Shown here: piece after piece, positions 1 through 7,920 of the stretch | Position numbering within the stretch: position 1 is the first letter of the stretch | Layout of the letters: each line of letters starts with the position of its first letter | Assembly (NCBI GenBank): GCA_964545045.1 | Contig: CAZJEN010000006.1 | Coordinates: 1-64,000, forward strand | Reading direction: 5' to 3' | Source of the DNA: SIG307 sp964545045 | GTDB lineage: Bacteria > Bacillota > Clostridia > Lachnospirales > Lachnospiraceae | Length of the DNA stretch: 64,000 bases | Notes under the pieces: generated by a model | What the model was told of the DNA's origin: nothing | What the model saw: the letters and a program-made list of their open reading frames with translations, nothing else | Database searches by the model: none | Translations under genes and position numbers: made by a program

Positions 1-230
1 AATTTATTGTAACAGATAGAGATATATCGTGTCCACTTTTATAATATAGATCCAGCTATACTTGGAAATATAGATACCATGTATGGATTGATTGTGATTT
101 TTGTGGTTGGTATGTAGGTGATTATAGATATGAAAGTTCGTGGTTTCATAGCGTTTGTGCGGTGGGATAATACGAATGAAATAATATGACATATGCAGAT
201 AGTGGAGAACAAGGAAAGGTTGATGAGTTT
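1..230. other. AT-rich leader region, no gene seen
   Basis: This stretch is clearly richer in A and T than most of the window. No reading frame here has a convincing start, ribosome site or protein-like composition; the longest open frame lies on the minus strand and has no family character. The last 20 bases hold the ribosome site (AAGGAAAGG) of the lipoprotein gene starting at 231. TATAAT-like strings occur (for example 41-46), but no matching -35 element could be chosen with confidence. Confidence 0.5.
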
Positions 231-1538
231 ATGGGGCGAAAGATAGTAATTGTTAGTATATGTATAATAATGTTGGTGACATTAGTGGCATGCAAGAAAA
301 CACAGAATGAAAACGAGGTAACAGAACAGAAAAACCGGGAAAATACAGAATTTAGTCAATCAATGTCTCAAAATGTCGAATTTGTTAATGCAGGTGTAAA
401 ACTTGATAACTTAGTGGTAAAAGGTGAGGATGGACCTTATTATTGTAATTTGGAAGAGAATATGCGCTGGGAAAATGATAATTATCAGGTTTTGCTTTGC
501 AAAGATCCGGTGTATGATATTACATATTATGTGAACTATGGACGAGACTATTATATTTATGCCATGAGAGAAGGGAAATCTGTGCTTGCGGTAAAACTAC
601 CGGGAAGGGAGTTGTATTGCAGAAATGGCGAACTTTATTTCCTTTTGGATACCTACGGAAGGTATAAATGTGAAGGGGTGACTGAAGGAGATATTATAAA
701 GTATAGTCCTGTGGATGGGAGTACGGAATGCGTATTAAGTAAAGGGGCTTCTAGTATGGTTGTCTATCCGGATGGGATATGCTATAATATTCTGAAAGAG
801 AAGGAAATGTACGGCGCAGAGGGGGAGGAAATGATTGTTTCTCCAAAAGAACGTTTTTATTATTCTTTTGAGACGCAAGAAATATTTGCATTTAACAAAT
901 GTATAAATGTGATGGAACGATGGAAGGATTACCATTTTTCTGTTGTAACGGAGTTGCTTCCAGAGTCGAATTTAATGGTACAAAAGATGCGAGAAATAGG
1001 ATACACAGGGGATTTATACAGTAATGTTCGGGTAGATTTAACGGATAAAGACGGAAATATTAAATTTTCTTTAACTGAAAGAACGAGTCTTCCGGTAGCG
1101 TATTGGATTTGTGGCGATGAAATGTATTATATAGAGAATAGAAGTGAACAAGATATACATAGAAGTGTGCTTATATCGGAGAATCTACAAACTGAAAAGC
1201 AAACGGACGAGATTATGTTGAACTATACGGTATCAGATTCAGAAGAAGATTTTATTTTTTTTAAAGATACTTTGTATTTCGGGAGTTTCCTTCGAGTATC
1301 TGTGAAGGAAGGAAGTCAGTGTTATGCCCAGTATTATGATAAAACAATTGATGTAAGCGGAATAGATTCTTTTTATACGAATGGAGAAATTTTGTTTTGT
1401 CTGTGTAACGGTAAGCTTTGGATATTAGAGGAGGAGAAGTCAACTCCGGTTGCGGTACAGGAGTTTGTAGAAGGTTATCCTCTTGAGATAGGTACATATT
1501 TGTATGAACTTCATAACCCTGAAGAATGGGGAGAGTAA
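231..1538 (+). CDS. Predicted lipoprotein, AT-rich paralogue of the broken gene next to it
   Basis: The protein is about 435 residues and starts with a basic N-terminus, a hydrophobic stretch and a lipobox ending LVAC followed by two lysines, so it is expected to be lipid-anchored on the outer face of the membrane. I chose ATG at 231, not an upstream in-frame ATG, because AAGGAAAGG lies just before it and the signal peptide then begins at residue 1. The rest is rich in Tyr and Asp with short beta-type segments, suggesting a propeller-like fold (inference). Blocks such as DGPYYCN and CKDPVYDITYY are shared with the gene at 1783, showing duplication. Base use is markedly more AT-rich than in that paralogue. 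The function is unknown; the nearby sugar-type permeases suggest sensing or ligand binding at the surface. Confidence 0.75.
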   Translation: MGRKIVIVSICIIMLVTLVACKKTQNENEVTEQKNRENTEFSQSMSQNVEFVNAGVKLDNLVVKGEDGPYYCNLEENMRWENDNYQVLLCKDPVYDITYYVNYGRDYYIYAMREGKSVLAVKLPGRELYCRNGELYFLLDTYGRYKCEGVTEGDIIKYSPVDGSTECVLSKGASSMVVYPDGICYNILKEKEMYGAEGEEMIVSPKERFYYSFETQEIFAFNKCINVMERWKDYHFSVVTELLPESNLMVQKMREIGYTGDLYSNVRVDLTDKDGNIKFSLTERTSLPVAYWICGDEMYYIENRSEQDIHRSVLISENLQTEKQTDEIMLNYTVSDSEEDFIFFKDTLYFGSFLRVSVKEGSQCYAQYYDKTIDVSGIDSFYTNGEILFCLCNGKLWILEEEKSTPVAVQEFVEGYPLEIGTYLYELHNPEEWGE

Positions 1539-1782
1539 TTTACAGGAGATGAGAAACGGATGAAAAGATAGATTTTTTTTGAGGACGAAATCTATATGTT
1601 GAGTATTTGAGAATTGATTGATATATGTCATGAGAGTGAGACTAATTTTTGGCTTTATACGCATACAAGGAAGAGGGTTTTTTGTTTATTTTTCAAAATT
1701 CTTTCATTTTTTTAGCATAAAGTTTTAAAACTCCTCTGATAAGATAGGGAGAAGAAGGAGGAGCCTGAAAGGAGAGAATAGA

Positions 1783-2972
1783 ATGAGAAAAATTGTGCTT
1801 TACTGCTTGTTGTGTGTTTTCATTCTTGCGCTTGGCGGGTGTAAGAACACGGAGAAAGGACAAGCTGGTCTCAGCAAATCTGTATCGGATAATGCGCTTA
1901 TACTGCAATCAGGAAAGGCTTTGAAGGGACTTGAGGCGGTGGGAGAAGACGGCCCGTATTACTGCAATCTGGCGGAAAATATGATCGGAACCTATAGCTA
2001 TATGCCGGAGGAGCATCCGGTATTGGTTTGCAAGGACCCGGTGTATGATATTACCTATTATGTGAATTACGGGCGGGACTATTATATCTACGCCAAGCGA
2101 GGAGAAGAATCGGAGTGTGCGGTAGAAATTTCTGCCCGGGATTTGTATTGCCGAGAGGGTGTTTTGTATTTTCGGACAGAGGATTATGACATATATGAGT
2201 TCGATTCCTTTGCGGACGGAGCGATACTGACGTATAATCCGACGAGCGGAAGCTAGAAGTGTTGATTAATGAGCCTACCTTTCAGATGATGGTGTATCCG
2301 GACGGGATTCTTTATACGGTAGAAGAGGATTTATATGTAGAAGGCAATACTCGAAGGACAAAGAGATATATGTTTTTCTATTCCTTCGAAGACAAGGAAA
2401 GTGAGGAATTACCGCCGCCGTTGCGCACTGTGTCAAGATGGAAGGAATATCAGTTGGTTGCAGATATTTCGGAAGGTGAGGAAAAAACGGTAGTAGGATA
2501 TCGTTTTGAAACGCCTCAGGGAGAGTCTGACGGACTTTCGGTGGGGTGGACGAAGCTTCCGGCATTGTTTTGTACTACGGAGGACGGGATTTATTATTTT
2601 GACACAAAGCAGGATATTCTAATGCATTATGATGTGGAAACGGATACGTCGGAAACGGTGGCAGAGCTTGCATTTTCGTTGACTTTTCCGAGTGGGTTTC
2701 TTTTCGCGGAGGATGCAGTCTATTTTTCGAACGGAATCCGTTATTCCTTTGCCGATGATAAACAGTATCTGGTAAAAATCCGGGAAAAGGAATCTGCACA
2801 AATCGCAAATTTTTATACAGACGGAGAGTCGCTTTTTGTTCTGGCGGACGGTATGCTGTGGTTGTATGAAGAGGAAAAGGTGATGGAAAACGGTTATACA
2901 ACGTCAGAGCTTCCGGGACGGTTTTTAACAGTCGGTTGTTATGAGGCGGTATTGCATTCCTTAGGAGAATGA
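1783..2972 (+). pseudogene. Lipoprotein paralogue interrupted by a single-base frameshift
   Basis: Two open segments (1783-2256 and 2259-2972, different frames) together match the lipoprotein at 231 from end to end. The first has a signal peptide with lipobox LGGC and the shared blocks DGPYYCN and CKDPVYDITYY; it stops after NPTSGS. The second continues with VLINEPTFQMMVYPDG, matching VLSKGASSMVVYPDG of the intact copy. Loss of one base near 2254-2256 (agc-ta-gaa) explains the break: restoring one base would read GS-x-E-VLINE, in line with GSTECVL in the paralogue. A separately started second protein from GTG 2259 is possible but would lack a signal peptide. It could also be a sequencing error. 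The following gene starts 19 bases downstream, so this is part of the same operon. Confidence 0.75.
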
Positions 2973-2991
2973 GTTCTATGGAGGAAACGGA

Positions 2992-4953
2992 ATGAAAAAG
3001 AGTATGAAATGGGTGCTCGCGGGAGCGGTGGTTTTGAGTCTTACCGGTGCTGCCTGTAAAAAGGAAGAGGCTTACGTAGGAGTACCGGTACAGGAGGTTT
3101 GTACCATCTACGATGCGGAAAATGTGCTGGCCTATACCTTAGATGAGGCAGGAAATATGTATGGGTTTGAGTTGGAGTTTGAGGAGGAGAGCGGAGCCGT
3201 GGAGGTAGAGCTAATCAAATGGGATAAGGAGGGAAACTGCGTTTTTTCCCGGTGCTTTGATCTGGAAAAGAGCAGCGGTCTTTCTGCAATGGCGGTACAG
3301 GATAACCTGCTTTATTTTGTGGCGGACGGTTTTGACGGGACGGATGTGTGCAGTTCTTTGTATACCTATCATTTGGAGACGGAGGAGATTACATTTGTAC
3401 AGTCCTTCCGGTATTTGAAGCGGGTAGAACGGATTTTAGTGAGTAAAGACCGGGTGTATCTTTTGGGACGAAACCGGATTACTTCGGCGGGAGGTACCTC
3501 TGACAGCTATTCTTATAACGGAGAAAAGGTCCTGTGGTGTTCTCTGGATACGAAGGAAGTGTTTGAGCTGGGCTTTGCGGAGCCTATCGATATGACATTG
3601 ACGGAGGATGGGACACCGGTGTTCTACATCCACGAAGAGGATGGTTTTTTGCTGGTGAGCTATAATGAGAAAGCAGATACGGTAAAGACTCTTGCAAAGA
3701 CGGCGGAGTATCGGATGAACAGCTTTGCGTTGTGTGACGAGGGAGAGAATGTTCTGTATTACACCGAGCGGGGACTGGTGCTGTCGAAGGTGTCGGAGCT
3801 GGAGGTGGAAAGCGAATTGTACCCGGAGACCTCCTTTTGGGATAAAGGGTTATGCTTTGTCAACGGAAGAGTGGCGTGTCAGACCGCAAACGGTGATTTG
3901 GTACAGTTTCCGTTGGAACAAGTGAAAAAAGAGACGGAGACCATTCGTTTTCTTTCTGTAGGCTTTGAGAGTCAGACCCCTTACGGTTGCGGGTACCGGA
4001 TAGACCGCAGGAATTTTACGGAAGAGGAAATGGACAAGTTTGCCTTAAAGGTACTGGCACAGGACAAGGACTTTGATCTGTGCATGGTGGACACCACCGA
4101 TTCCATCAGCTATAACCTGAAGGATAACGGTGTGTTTTATCCGCTCAATGAGGTGCCGGGAATCGAAGAATATCTGGATTCCTGTTTTCCGTATGTGAAG
4201 GAGGCGGCGATCGACGAGGACGGATTGATTTGGATGCTGCCGATAGAGGTTAATATTCCGGGGTTTGTTATGGATGGGGATAAGGTGTCGGAGTATGACT
4301 TTACCGATTCGATGACCTTTGAAACCTATTTCCGGGCGCAGGAGGCTTTGTCGGAGGAGGAGCGGAATCAGACCGACACTCCCTGGGTGTTGTTTATGAA
4401 ACATTTCTTTCGTCAGTATTTCAGTCAAAACGATACGGTGGATACTGCTACCTTTCGGGATACTATGAAGCTGTTTTCGGAATACTTTGATTGTATCAAT
4501 GGATATAGTGCGGGAGGCGACGGAAGACCGGCGATTTATCATTGCGCTTCGAATGAGTCGGATTACGGGGCGTATTATATGACGGCCTTTGCCGAAAATA
4601 AGGTTGTATATCCTATGCCGAAGGTGACGGAGGGGGATAAGAATTCGGGAACCTGTTTGTTCCTTGCAGTGAATCCGGAGTCTGACCGGTTGGAGGAAAC
4701 CCTGCAGTATCTGGGAGACTGGATTGCATATACCATGAAGCAAACGGAGCAACCGTTATTCTTTGCAGACCGGGCGATTGGGGAGGATACTTACGAACAT
4801 TCTTTATATGAGTTATACCGAAATGGTGAAATTTCCTTTGCCATCGAGGCGGAGATTACGGAAGGATACGATGAGGTTATAGAGGATGTTACAAAGCTGG
4901 AGGCGTATATCGCGGAGACGGACCGGAAGTTAAAGGTGTATTTGAAGGAATAG
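2992..4953 (+). CDS. Large lipoprotein with C-terminal sugar-ABC solute-binding-like region
   Basis: A 653-residue exported protein with a signal peptide and a Cys followed by two lysines near residue 23 (context TGAAC; the -3 Gly makes the lipobox slightly unusual). Residues about 30-310 are Tyr/Asp-rich short beta segments, resembling the two lipoproteins upstream. From about residue 320 the sequence changes to a solute-binding-protein style: a segment FDLCMVDTTD, then NGVFYPLNEVPGIEEYL, then IWMLPIEVNIPG, and near the end a run typical of the C-lobe helices. Family 1 sugar-binding proteins are usually about 420 residues, so this looks like a sensor-type extension fused to a binding protein. 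GGAGG lies at the right distance before ATG 2992. Two permease genes follow, so import of a carbohydrate or a related ligand is the best guess; the ligand cannot be told. Confidence 0.65.
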   Translation: MKKSMKWVLAGAVVLSLTGAACKKEEAYVGVPVQEVCTIYDAENVLAYTLDEAGNMYGFELEFEEESGAVEVELIKWDKEGNCVFSRCFDLEKSSGLSAMAVQDNLLYFVADGFDGTDVCSSLYTYHLETEEITFVQSFRYLKRVERILVSKDRVYLLGRNRITSAGGTSDSYSYNGEKVLWCSLDTKEVFELGFAEPIDMTLTEDGTPVFYIHEEDGFLLVSYNEKADTVKTLAKTAEYRMNSFALCDEGENVLYYTERGLVLSKVSELEVESELYPETSFWDKGLCFVNGRVACQTANGDLVQFPLEQVKKETETIRFLSVGFESQTPYGCGYRIDRRNFTEEEMDKFALKVLAQDKDFDLCMVDTTDSISYNLKDNGVFYPLNEVPGIEEYLDSCFPYVKEAAIDEDGLIWMLPIEVNIPGFVMDGDKVSEYDFTDSMTFETYFRAQEALSEEERNQTDTPWVLFMKHFFRQYFSQNDTVDTATFRDTMKLFSEYFDCINGYSAGGDGRPAIYHCASNESDYGAYYMTAFAENKVVYPMPKVTEGDKNSGTCLFLAVNPESDRLEETLQYLGDWIAYTMKQTEQPLFFADRAIGEDTYEHSLYELYRNGEISFAIEAEITEGYDEVIEDVTKLEAYIAETDRKLKVYLKE

Positions 4954-4990
4954 GATAGTAGAGAGAAAAAAGGAGAGAGAGGGGTGCGGT

Positions 4991-5404
4991 ATGGGAAAGA
5001 AAAAACTGCTTTTTGCGGTGAGCGTACTGTTTTATTTCGGGATGGCCCTCCTTGCTGTATTTGCCGAAAAGCTTCATACGGCATCCCTAACGAGGGTGCG
5101 CATTGCGTATTTGGAACAGAGGGTATTTCATGCAGGAGAGAGTCAAAGCTTTCTTTCGGCACTGCCCCGGGAACTTTGCAGAACGGAGTTGTATTATCTG
5201 TCGGAGGAAGAAAAGAACGGGGAAGTACGCTATATTGCCAGAAAAATAGAGAACCTGAGCCTCGGAGAAGAGGAGGACGGGTATTGTCCGGTGGTGGATG
5301 GGATGTCGGCCCTTTGGCCACTGATTACGGAAGGTGCAGAGCAATTGACCGAGGGACAGGAGGTGTTTGTGGAAAATGAAGAAGACCTTAAGTCATGGTA
5401 CTAA
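4991..5404 (+). CDS. Small membrane-anchored protein of the transporter operon
   Basis: A 137-residue protein with one N-terminal hydrophobic segment (about residues 5-25) and a soluble, acidic remainder, probably outside the cell. No family is recognised. GAGAGGGG lies just before ATG 4991. Its 3' end overlaps the start of the first permease by about 29 bases, and it follows the binding protein by 37 bases, so it is co-transcribed and probably translationally coupled. A role as an accessory part of the transporter is inferred from position only. A competing open frame on the same strand covers the same bases but has no signal or family character. Confidence 0.6.
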   Translation: MGKKKLLFAVSVLFYFGMALLAVFAEKLHTASLTRVRIAYLEQRVFHAGESQSFLSALPRELCRTELYYLSEEEKNGEVRYIARKIENLSLGEEEDGYCPVVDGMSALWPLITEGAEQLTEGQEVFVENEEDLKSWY

Positions 5405-6182
5405 ATGGAACCTGCGTTGTATCCTCTGTCTTGTGCCAAGCATTCTCGGAATTGCGGTGTTTTTCTTGCTACCCTATATACGGGTGTTGTATTATTCGGT
5501 GATTAACAATCAGTTTCAGAAGAAGTTTGTTTGGTTTGAGAATTACATAGAGGTGTTGAAGAATGAGTACTTCCGGCTTGCTATGAAAAACAGTCTGCTG
5601 ATAATTGCAATCGGAGTACCGGTGCTTTTATTGCTTTCGTTAGTGTTATCGTTTTTACTTTCCTTTTCCATGCGGAAATTTGCCTTTTTGCGGGATTTGT
5701 TTATCTTTCCGATGGTGGTACCGACGGCAGCGATTGTACTGGTGTGGCGGGAGTTTTTTTCTGCATCCCAAACGGCACTTCCGATTTATGTGCTGTTTGT
5801 GTGGAAGAATCTGGGGATTTGCATCATTCTTTTGACGGCGGCGTTGACGACAATCGAGAATGAAATTTACGAGGCGGCACGGTTGGACGGAGCGGGTGCC
5901 TTGCGGTTGCATGTTCAAATCAGTGTTCCTCTGATTACGCCGGCCTTGTTTTTTACGTTGCTTCTGGCAATTATGAACACTTTTAAGATTTTTAAGGAGA
6001 GTTTTTTGTTTTACGGCGGGAAGTATCCGCCGGACCATAGCTATACGTTGCAGTATTACATGAACAATAACTTTTTGAAGTTTGACTACCAGGCCTTGGC
6101 ATCGGCATCGGTACTGACCTCTGTACTTGTTCTGGTCATTGTATTTGCGGGACTTTCCATTCAAAGGAGGGTGCAGTCATGA
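5376..6182 (+). CDS. Sugar-type ABC transporter permease (MalF/UgpA type)
   Basis: About 268 residues with six hydrophobic segments. The region ENEIYEAARLDGAGALRLH is the EAA loop (EAAxxDGA...F/I) that contacts the ATPase in binding-protein-dependent sugar importers. An in-frame TTG at 5367 is only 3 bases from AGGAGG (5358-5363); ATG 5376 is 12 bases away and gives a normal basic N-terminus, so I prefer it. It overlaps the small membrane protein upstream and shares an ATGA overlap with the next permease, so the two halves are translated together. No ATPase gene is present in the operon; such systems often use a shared MsmX-type ATPase encoded elsewhere. Confidence 0.85.
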   Translation: MKKTLSHGTKWNLRCILCLVPSILGIAVFFLLPYIRVLYYSVINNQFQKKFVWFENYIEVLKNEYFRLAMKNSLLIIAIGVPVLLLLSLVLSFLLSFSMRKFAFLRDLFIFPMVVPTAAIVLVWREFFSASQTALPIYVLFVWKNLGICIILLTAALTTIENEIYEAARLDGAGALRLHVQISVPLITPALFFTLLLAIMNTFKIFKESFLFYGGKYPPDHSYTLQYYMNNNFLKFDYQALASASVLTSVLVLVIVFAGLSIQRRVQS

Positions 6183-6946
6183 TGAAGAAGAGGATGTTGC
6201 CATGGATACTGTTCGGGGCAATGTTGCTTGCAGGATTTGTATTTTTAGTTCCGGTGGTGCTGACAGTCATCGGCTCCTTTCTGATTGGTGGACGGCTATC
6301 CGTAGCAGGCTACCGGGAACTATTTTTTGATTGTTTCCCTTTTTACCGGATGTTTTGGAACTCGGTACTGTATTCGGTAGGGATTACCATAGGAGCGATT
6401 GTGATAGCGGTGCCGGCGGCATTTGCCTTCAAGTTTGCAAAGTTTCCGGGAAAAAATGCACTGTATGTCTTATATATCGTTTTAATGATGATGCCCCTGC
6501 AGGTCATGATTTTACCGAATTACATAGGCCTCCGGGATATGAAGCTTTTAAATACTCCTTTTGCAATACTCCTGCCGCTTTTGTTTTCTCCTCTTGCGGT
6601 GGTGGTGTTGCACCAGTACTTGAAGGAGTGTGATGTGCAGGTGGTAGAGGCCGCTCGGCTAGAGACCAATTCCTGCCTGCGGATTCTTTGGAATTGTATT
6701 GTACCACAGATTAAGGTATGCGTGTTCGCGGTGGGACTTTTGATTTTTGCAGAGACCTGGAACCTGGTGGAGCAGCCGCTTTTATATCTGGAGGACGACA
6801 AATGGAAGAATCTTTCCTTGTTGTTTAGCGAAGCGGACCGGTACGAGGCCGAGGTGCTGCTGCCGGCAGCGGTGTTGTTTATGATACCGGTACTGTTGTG
6901 GTATCTGCTGTTTCATACGGAGTTGAGGAAGGGATTGAAGGTGTAA
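6179..6946 (+). CDS. Sugar-type ABC transporter permease (MalG/UgpE type)
   Basis: A 255-residue membrane protein with about six hydrophobic segments. The expected EAA loop is present as VQVVEAARLETNSCLRIL, but the usual DGA after EAARL is replaced by ETN, a small departure from the family. AGGAGG precedes ATG 6179, which overlaps the stop codon of the previous permease by four bases. It is the last gene of the operon; the 13-bp inverted repeat at 6991-7019 lies downstream. The two permeases are expected to form a heterodimer in the membrane fed by the lipoprotein encoded at 2992. Confidence 0.85.
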   Translation: MMKKRMLPWILFGAMLLAGFVFLVPVVLTVIGSFLIGGRLSVAGYRELFFDCFPFYRMFWNSVLYSVGITIGAIVIAVPAAFAFKFAKFPGKNALYVLYIVLMMMPLQVMILPNYIGLRDMKLLNTPFAILLPLLFSPLAVVVLHQYLKECDVQVVEAARLETNSCLRILWNCIVPQIKVCVFAVGLLIFAETWNLVEQPLLYLEDDKWKNLSLLFSEADRYEAEVLLPAAVLFMIPVLLWYLLFHTELRKGLKV

Positions 6947-6961
6947 AAACAGAAAAACCAT

Positions 6962-6990
6962 TTGACACCGTCTCAAAAGAAGAGTATAAT
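6962..6990 (+). promoter_or_regulatory. Consensus vegetative promoter of the cold-shock gene
   Basis: TTGACA (6962-6967), a 17-base spacer and TATAAT (6985-6990) match the housekeeping sigma consensus at every position. It sits 52 bases before the cold-shock gene. Transcription would begin near 6996-6998, inside the left arm of the inverted repeat that follows. Confidence 0.85.
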
Positions 6991-7019
6991 AAATAGCGGT
7001 ATGTAACATACCGCTATTT
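6991..7019 (+). terminator. Inverted repeat with U-tract, directly after a -10 box
   Basis: Arms 6991-7003 and 7007-7019 are perfectly complementary over 13 bases with a three-base loop, followed by a T-rich run (7017-7028). For RNA reading through from the permease operon it should act as an intrinsic terminator. For RNA started at the promoter immediately upstream, only the inner part of the left arm is transcribed, leaving a short stem-loop at the 5' end of the cold-shock mRNA. The double role is inferred. Confidence 0.7.
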
Positions 7020-7041
7020 TATTTTTTTGGAGGGAACATCT

Positions 7042-7242
7042 ATGAACAAAGGTACTGTTAAGTGGTTCAACAACCAGAAGGGTTTCGGTTTCATCAGCGA
7101 TGAGCAGGGTAACGATGTATTCGTACATTACACCGGCTTAAACATGGAAGGATTCAAGTCTTTGGAAGAGGGCCAGGCTGTTGAGTTCGAAATCGTTGAG
7201 GGTGCTAAGGGACCGCAGGCTACGAACGTAACCAAGTTATAA
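7042..7242 (+). CDS. csp: Cold-shock protein, CspA/CspB family
   Basis: The 66-residue product is a single cold-shock domain. It has both RNA-binding motifs, KGFGFI (RNP1) and VFVHY (RNP2), and the classic start GTVKWFN. These proteins bind single-stranded RNA and DNA in the cytoplasm and keep mRNA unfolded during cold or growth changes. GGAGGG lies just upstream of ATG 7042. The gene is monocistronic with its own consensus promoter. Its codon use is visibly more biased (many GGT, AAC, GTT, GTA codons) than the neighbours, as expected for a highly expressed gene. Confidence 0.97.
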   Translation: MNKGTVKWFNNQKGFGFISDEQGNDVFVHYTGLNMEGFKSLEEGQAVEFEIVEGAKGPQATNVTKL

Positions 7243-7334
7243 TTCAAGAAAGTTTTACGTGTACCTTTTTCTCATATATAAATTGTTTTAGATTTTTATA
7301 CGGAATAAGCTATATTGTAAGAACGAATTGAAGT

Positions 7335-7363
7335 AAGGGGATATCGGCAAACGATATCCCTTT
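7335..7363 (+). terminator. Stem-loop between the cold-shock gene and the exporter operon
   Basis: Bases 7335-7346 pair with 7352-7363 (12 bp with one G-U) around loop GCAAA, followed by CTTACG, which is a weak U-tract. A TATATT at 7311-7316 could be the -10 of the downstream operon, in which case the hairpin would be in that leader. It may be either the terminator of the cold-shock transcript or a leader element. Confidence 0.5.
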
Positions 7364-7392
7364 CTTACGATGTAAAGCTACGGAGGCTGGAG

Positions 7393-7920
7393 ATGGAGAA
7401 GAAAGAAAAAACAGGTAAGTTCGGAAAAAGCGTGCTTTGGGCAGTGTTGAGTTATGTGGTGATTTCTGTTATTGCCGGTGTGTGTTATGTGATGCATGGG
7501 GGGAACGGTTCCAAGGTCTCCTGGTTTATGATAGTGGAGTTGATACTGTTCCCGGTACTGTTTTATGGGGCAGGCTATTTGGGTTCGAAAAAGTTTGAGC
7601 TTGAGAAGTTTAAGACCTACAAGGTTTGGCTGTTTGCGGCAGGTTTTTCGGCGGTGTTGATGCTGTTATGGTATTTTCTGATGGATGCATATGTAATGCT
7701 GAGCTTGCCTGCGGAAGTGGGAAGTCTTGCATTGGATTTGTTCCTTCGTAAGACTATAGTGGTGCAGGATTACGAGGTGTTGTATCTGATGGAAACGGAC
7801 GGGTATAAGTATGTGTTGTTGCCGCTTATTCATTTTGTGTTTCGTCTGGTGTATTGGCTGCTGTATGCTTTGGGTAACCGGAAGTATGCAACAGGGCAGA
7901 AGGAGAGAGCTCGTTTATGA
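7393..7920 (+). CDS. Membrane protein of unknown function ahead of an ABC exporter
   Basis: The 175-residue protein has a short charged start, then about four hydrophobic segments (near residues 14-34, 43-63, 77-98 and 135-155) and a charged C-terminal tail. No family motif is recognised. GGAGG precedes ATG 7393. The stop codon overlaps the start of the first exporter half by four bases (ATGA), so translation is coupled; an accessory or regulatory role for the exporter is inferred from that. Confidence 0.6.
   Translation: MEKKEKTGKFGKSVLWAVLSYVVISVIAGVCYVMHGGNGSKVSWFMIVELILFPVLFYGAGYLGSKKFELEKFKTYKVWLFAAGFSAVLMLLWYFLMDAYVMLSLPAEVGSLALDLFLRKTIVVQDYEVLYLMETDGYKYVLLPLIHFVFRLVYWLLYALGNRKYATGQKERARL

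Noticed and set aside
4..192. Minus-strand open frame of 62 codons
   Set aside because: Rich in His, Tyr and Ile from AT-rich DNA, with no convincing ribosome site or family character.
4045..4752. Long minus-strand frame of 235 codons
   Set aside because: It lies fully inside the binding-protein gene, and its composition (many Arg, His, Ile) is that of an antisense shadow.
4984..5379. Plus-strand frame overlapping the small membrane protein gene
   Set aside because: Arg/Gly-rich with no signal or family pattern; the frame starting at 4991 has a membrane anchor, ribosome site and coupling to the permease.
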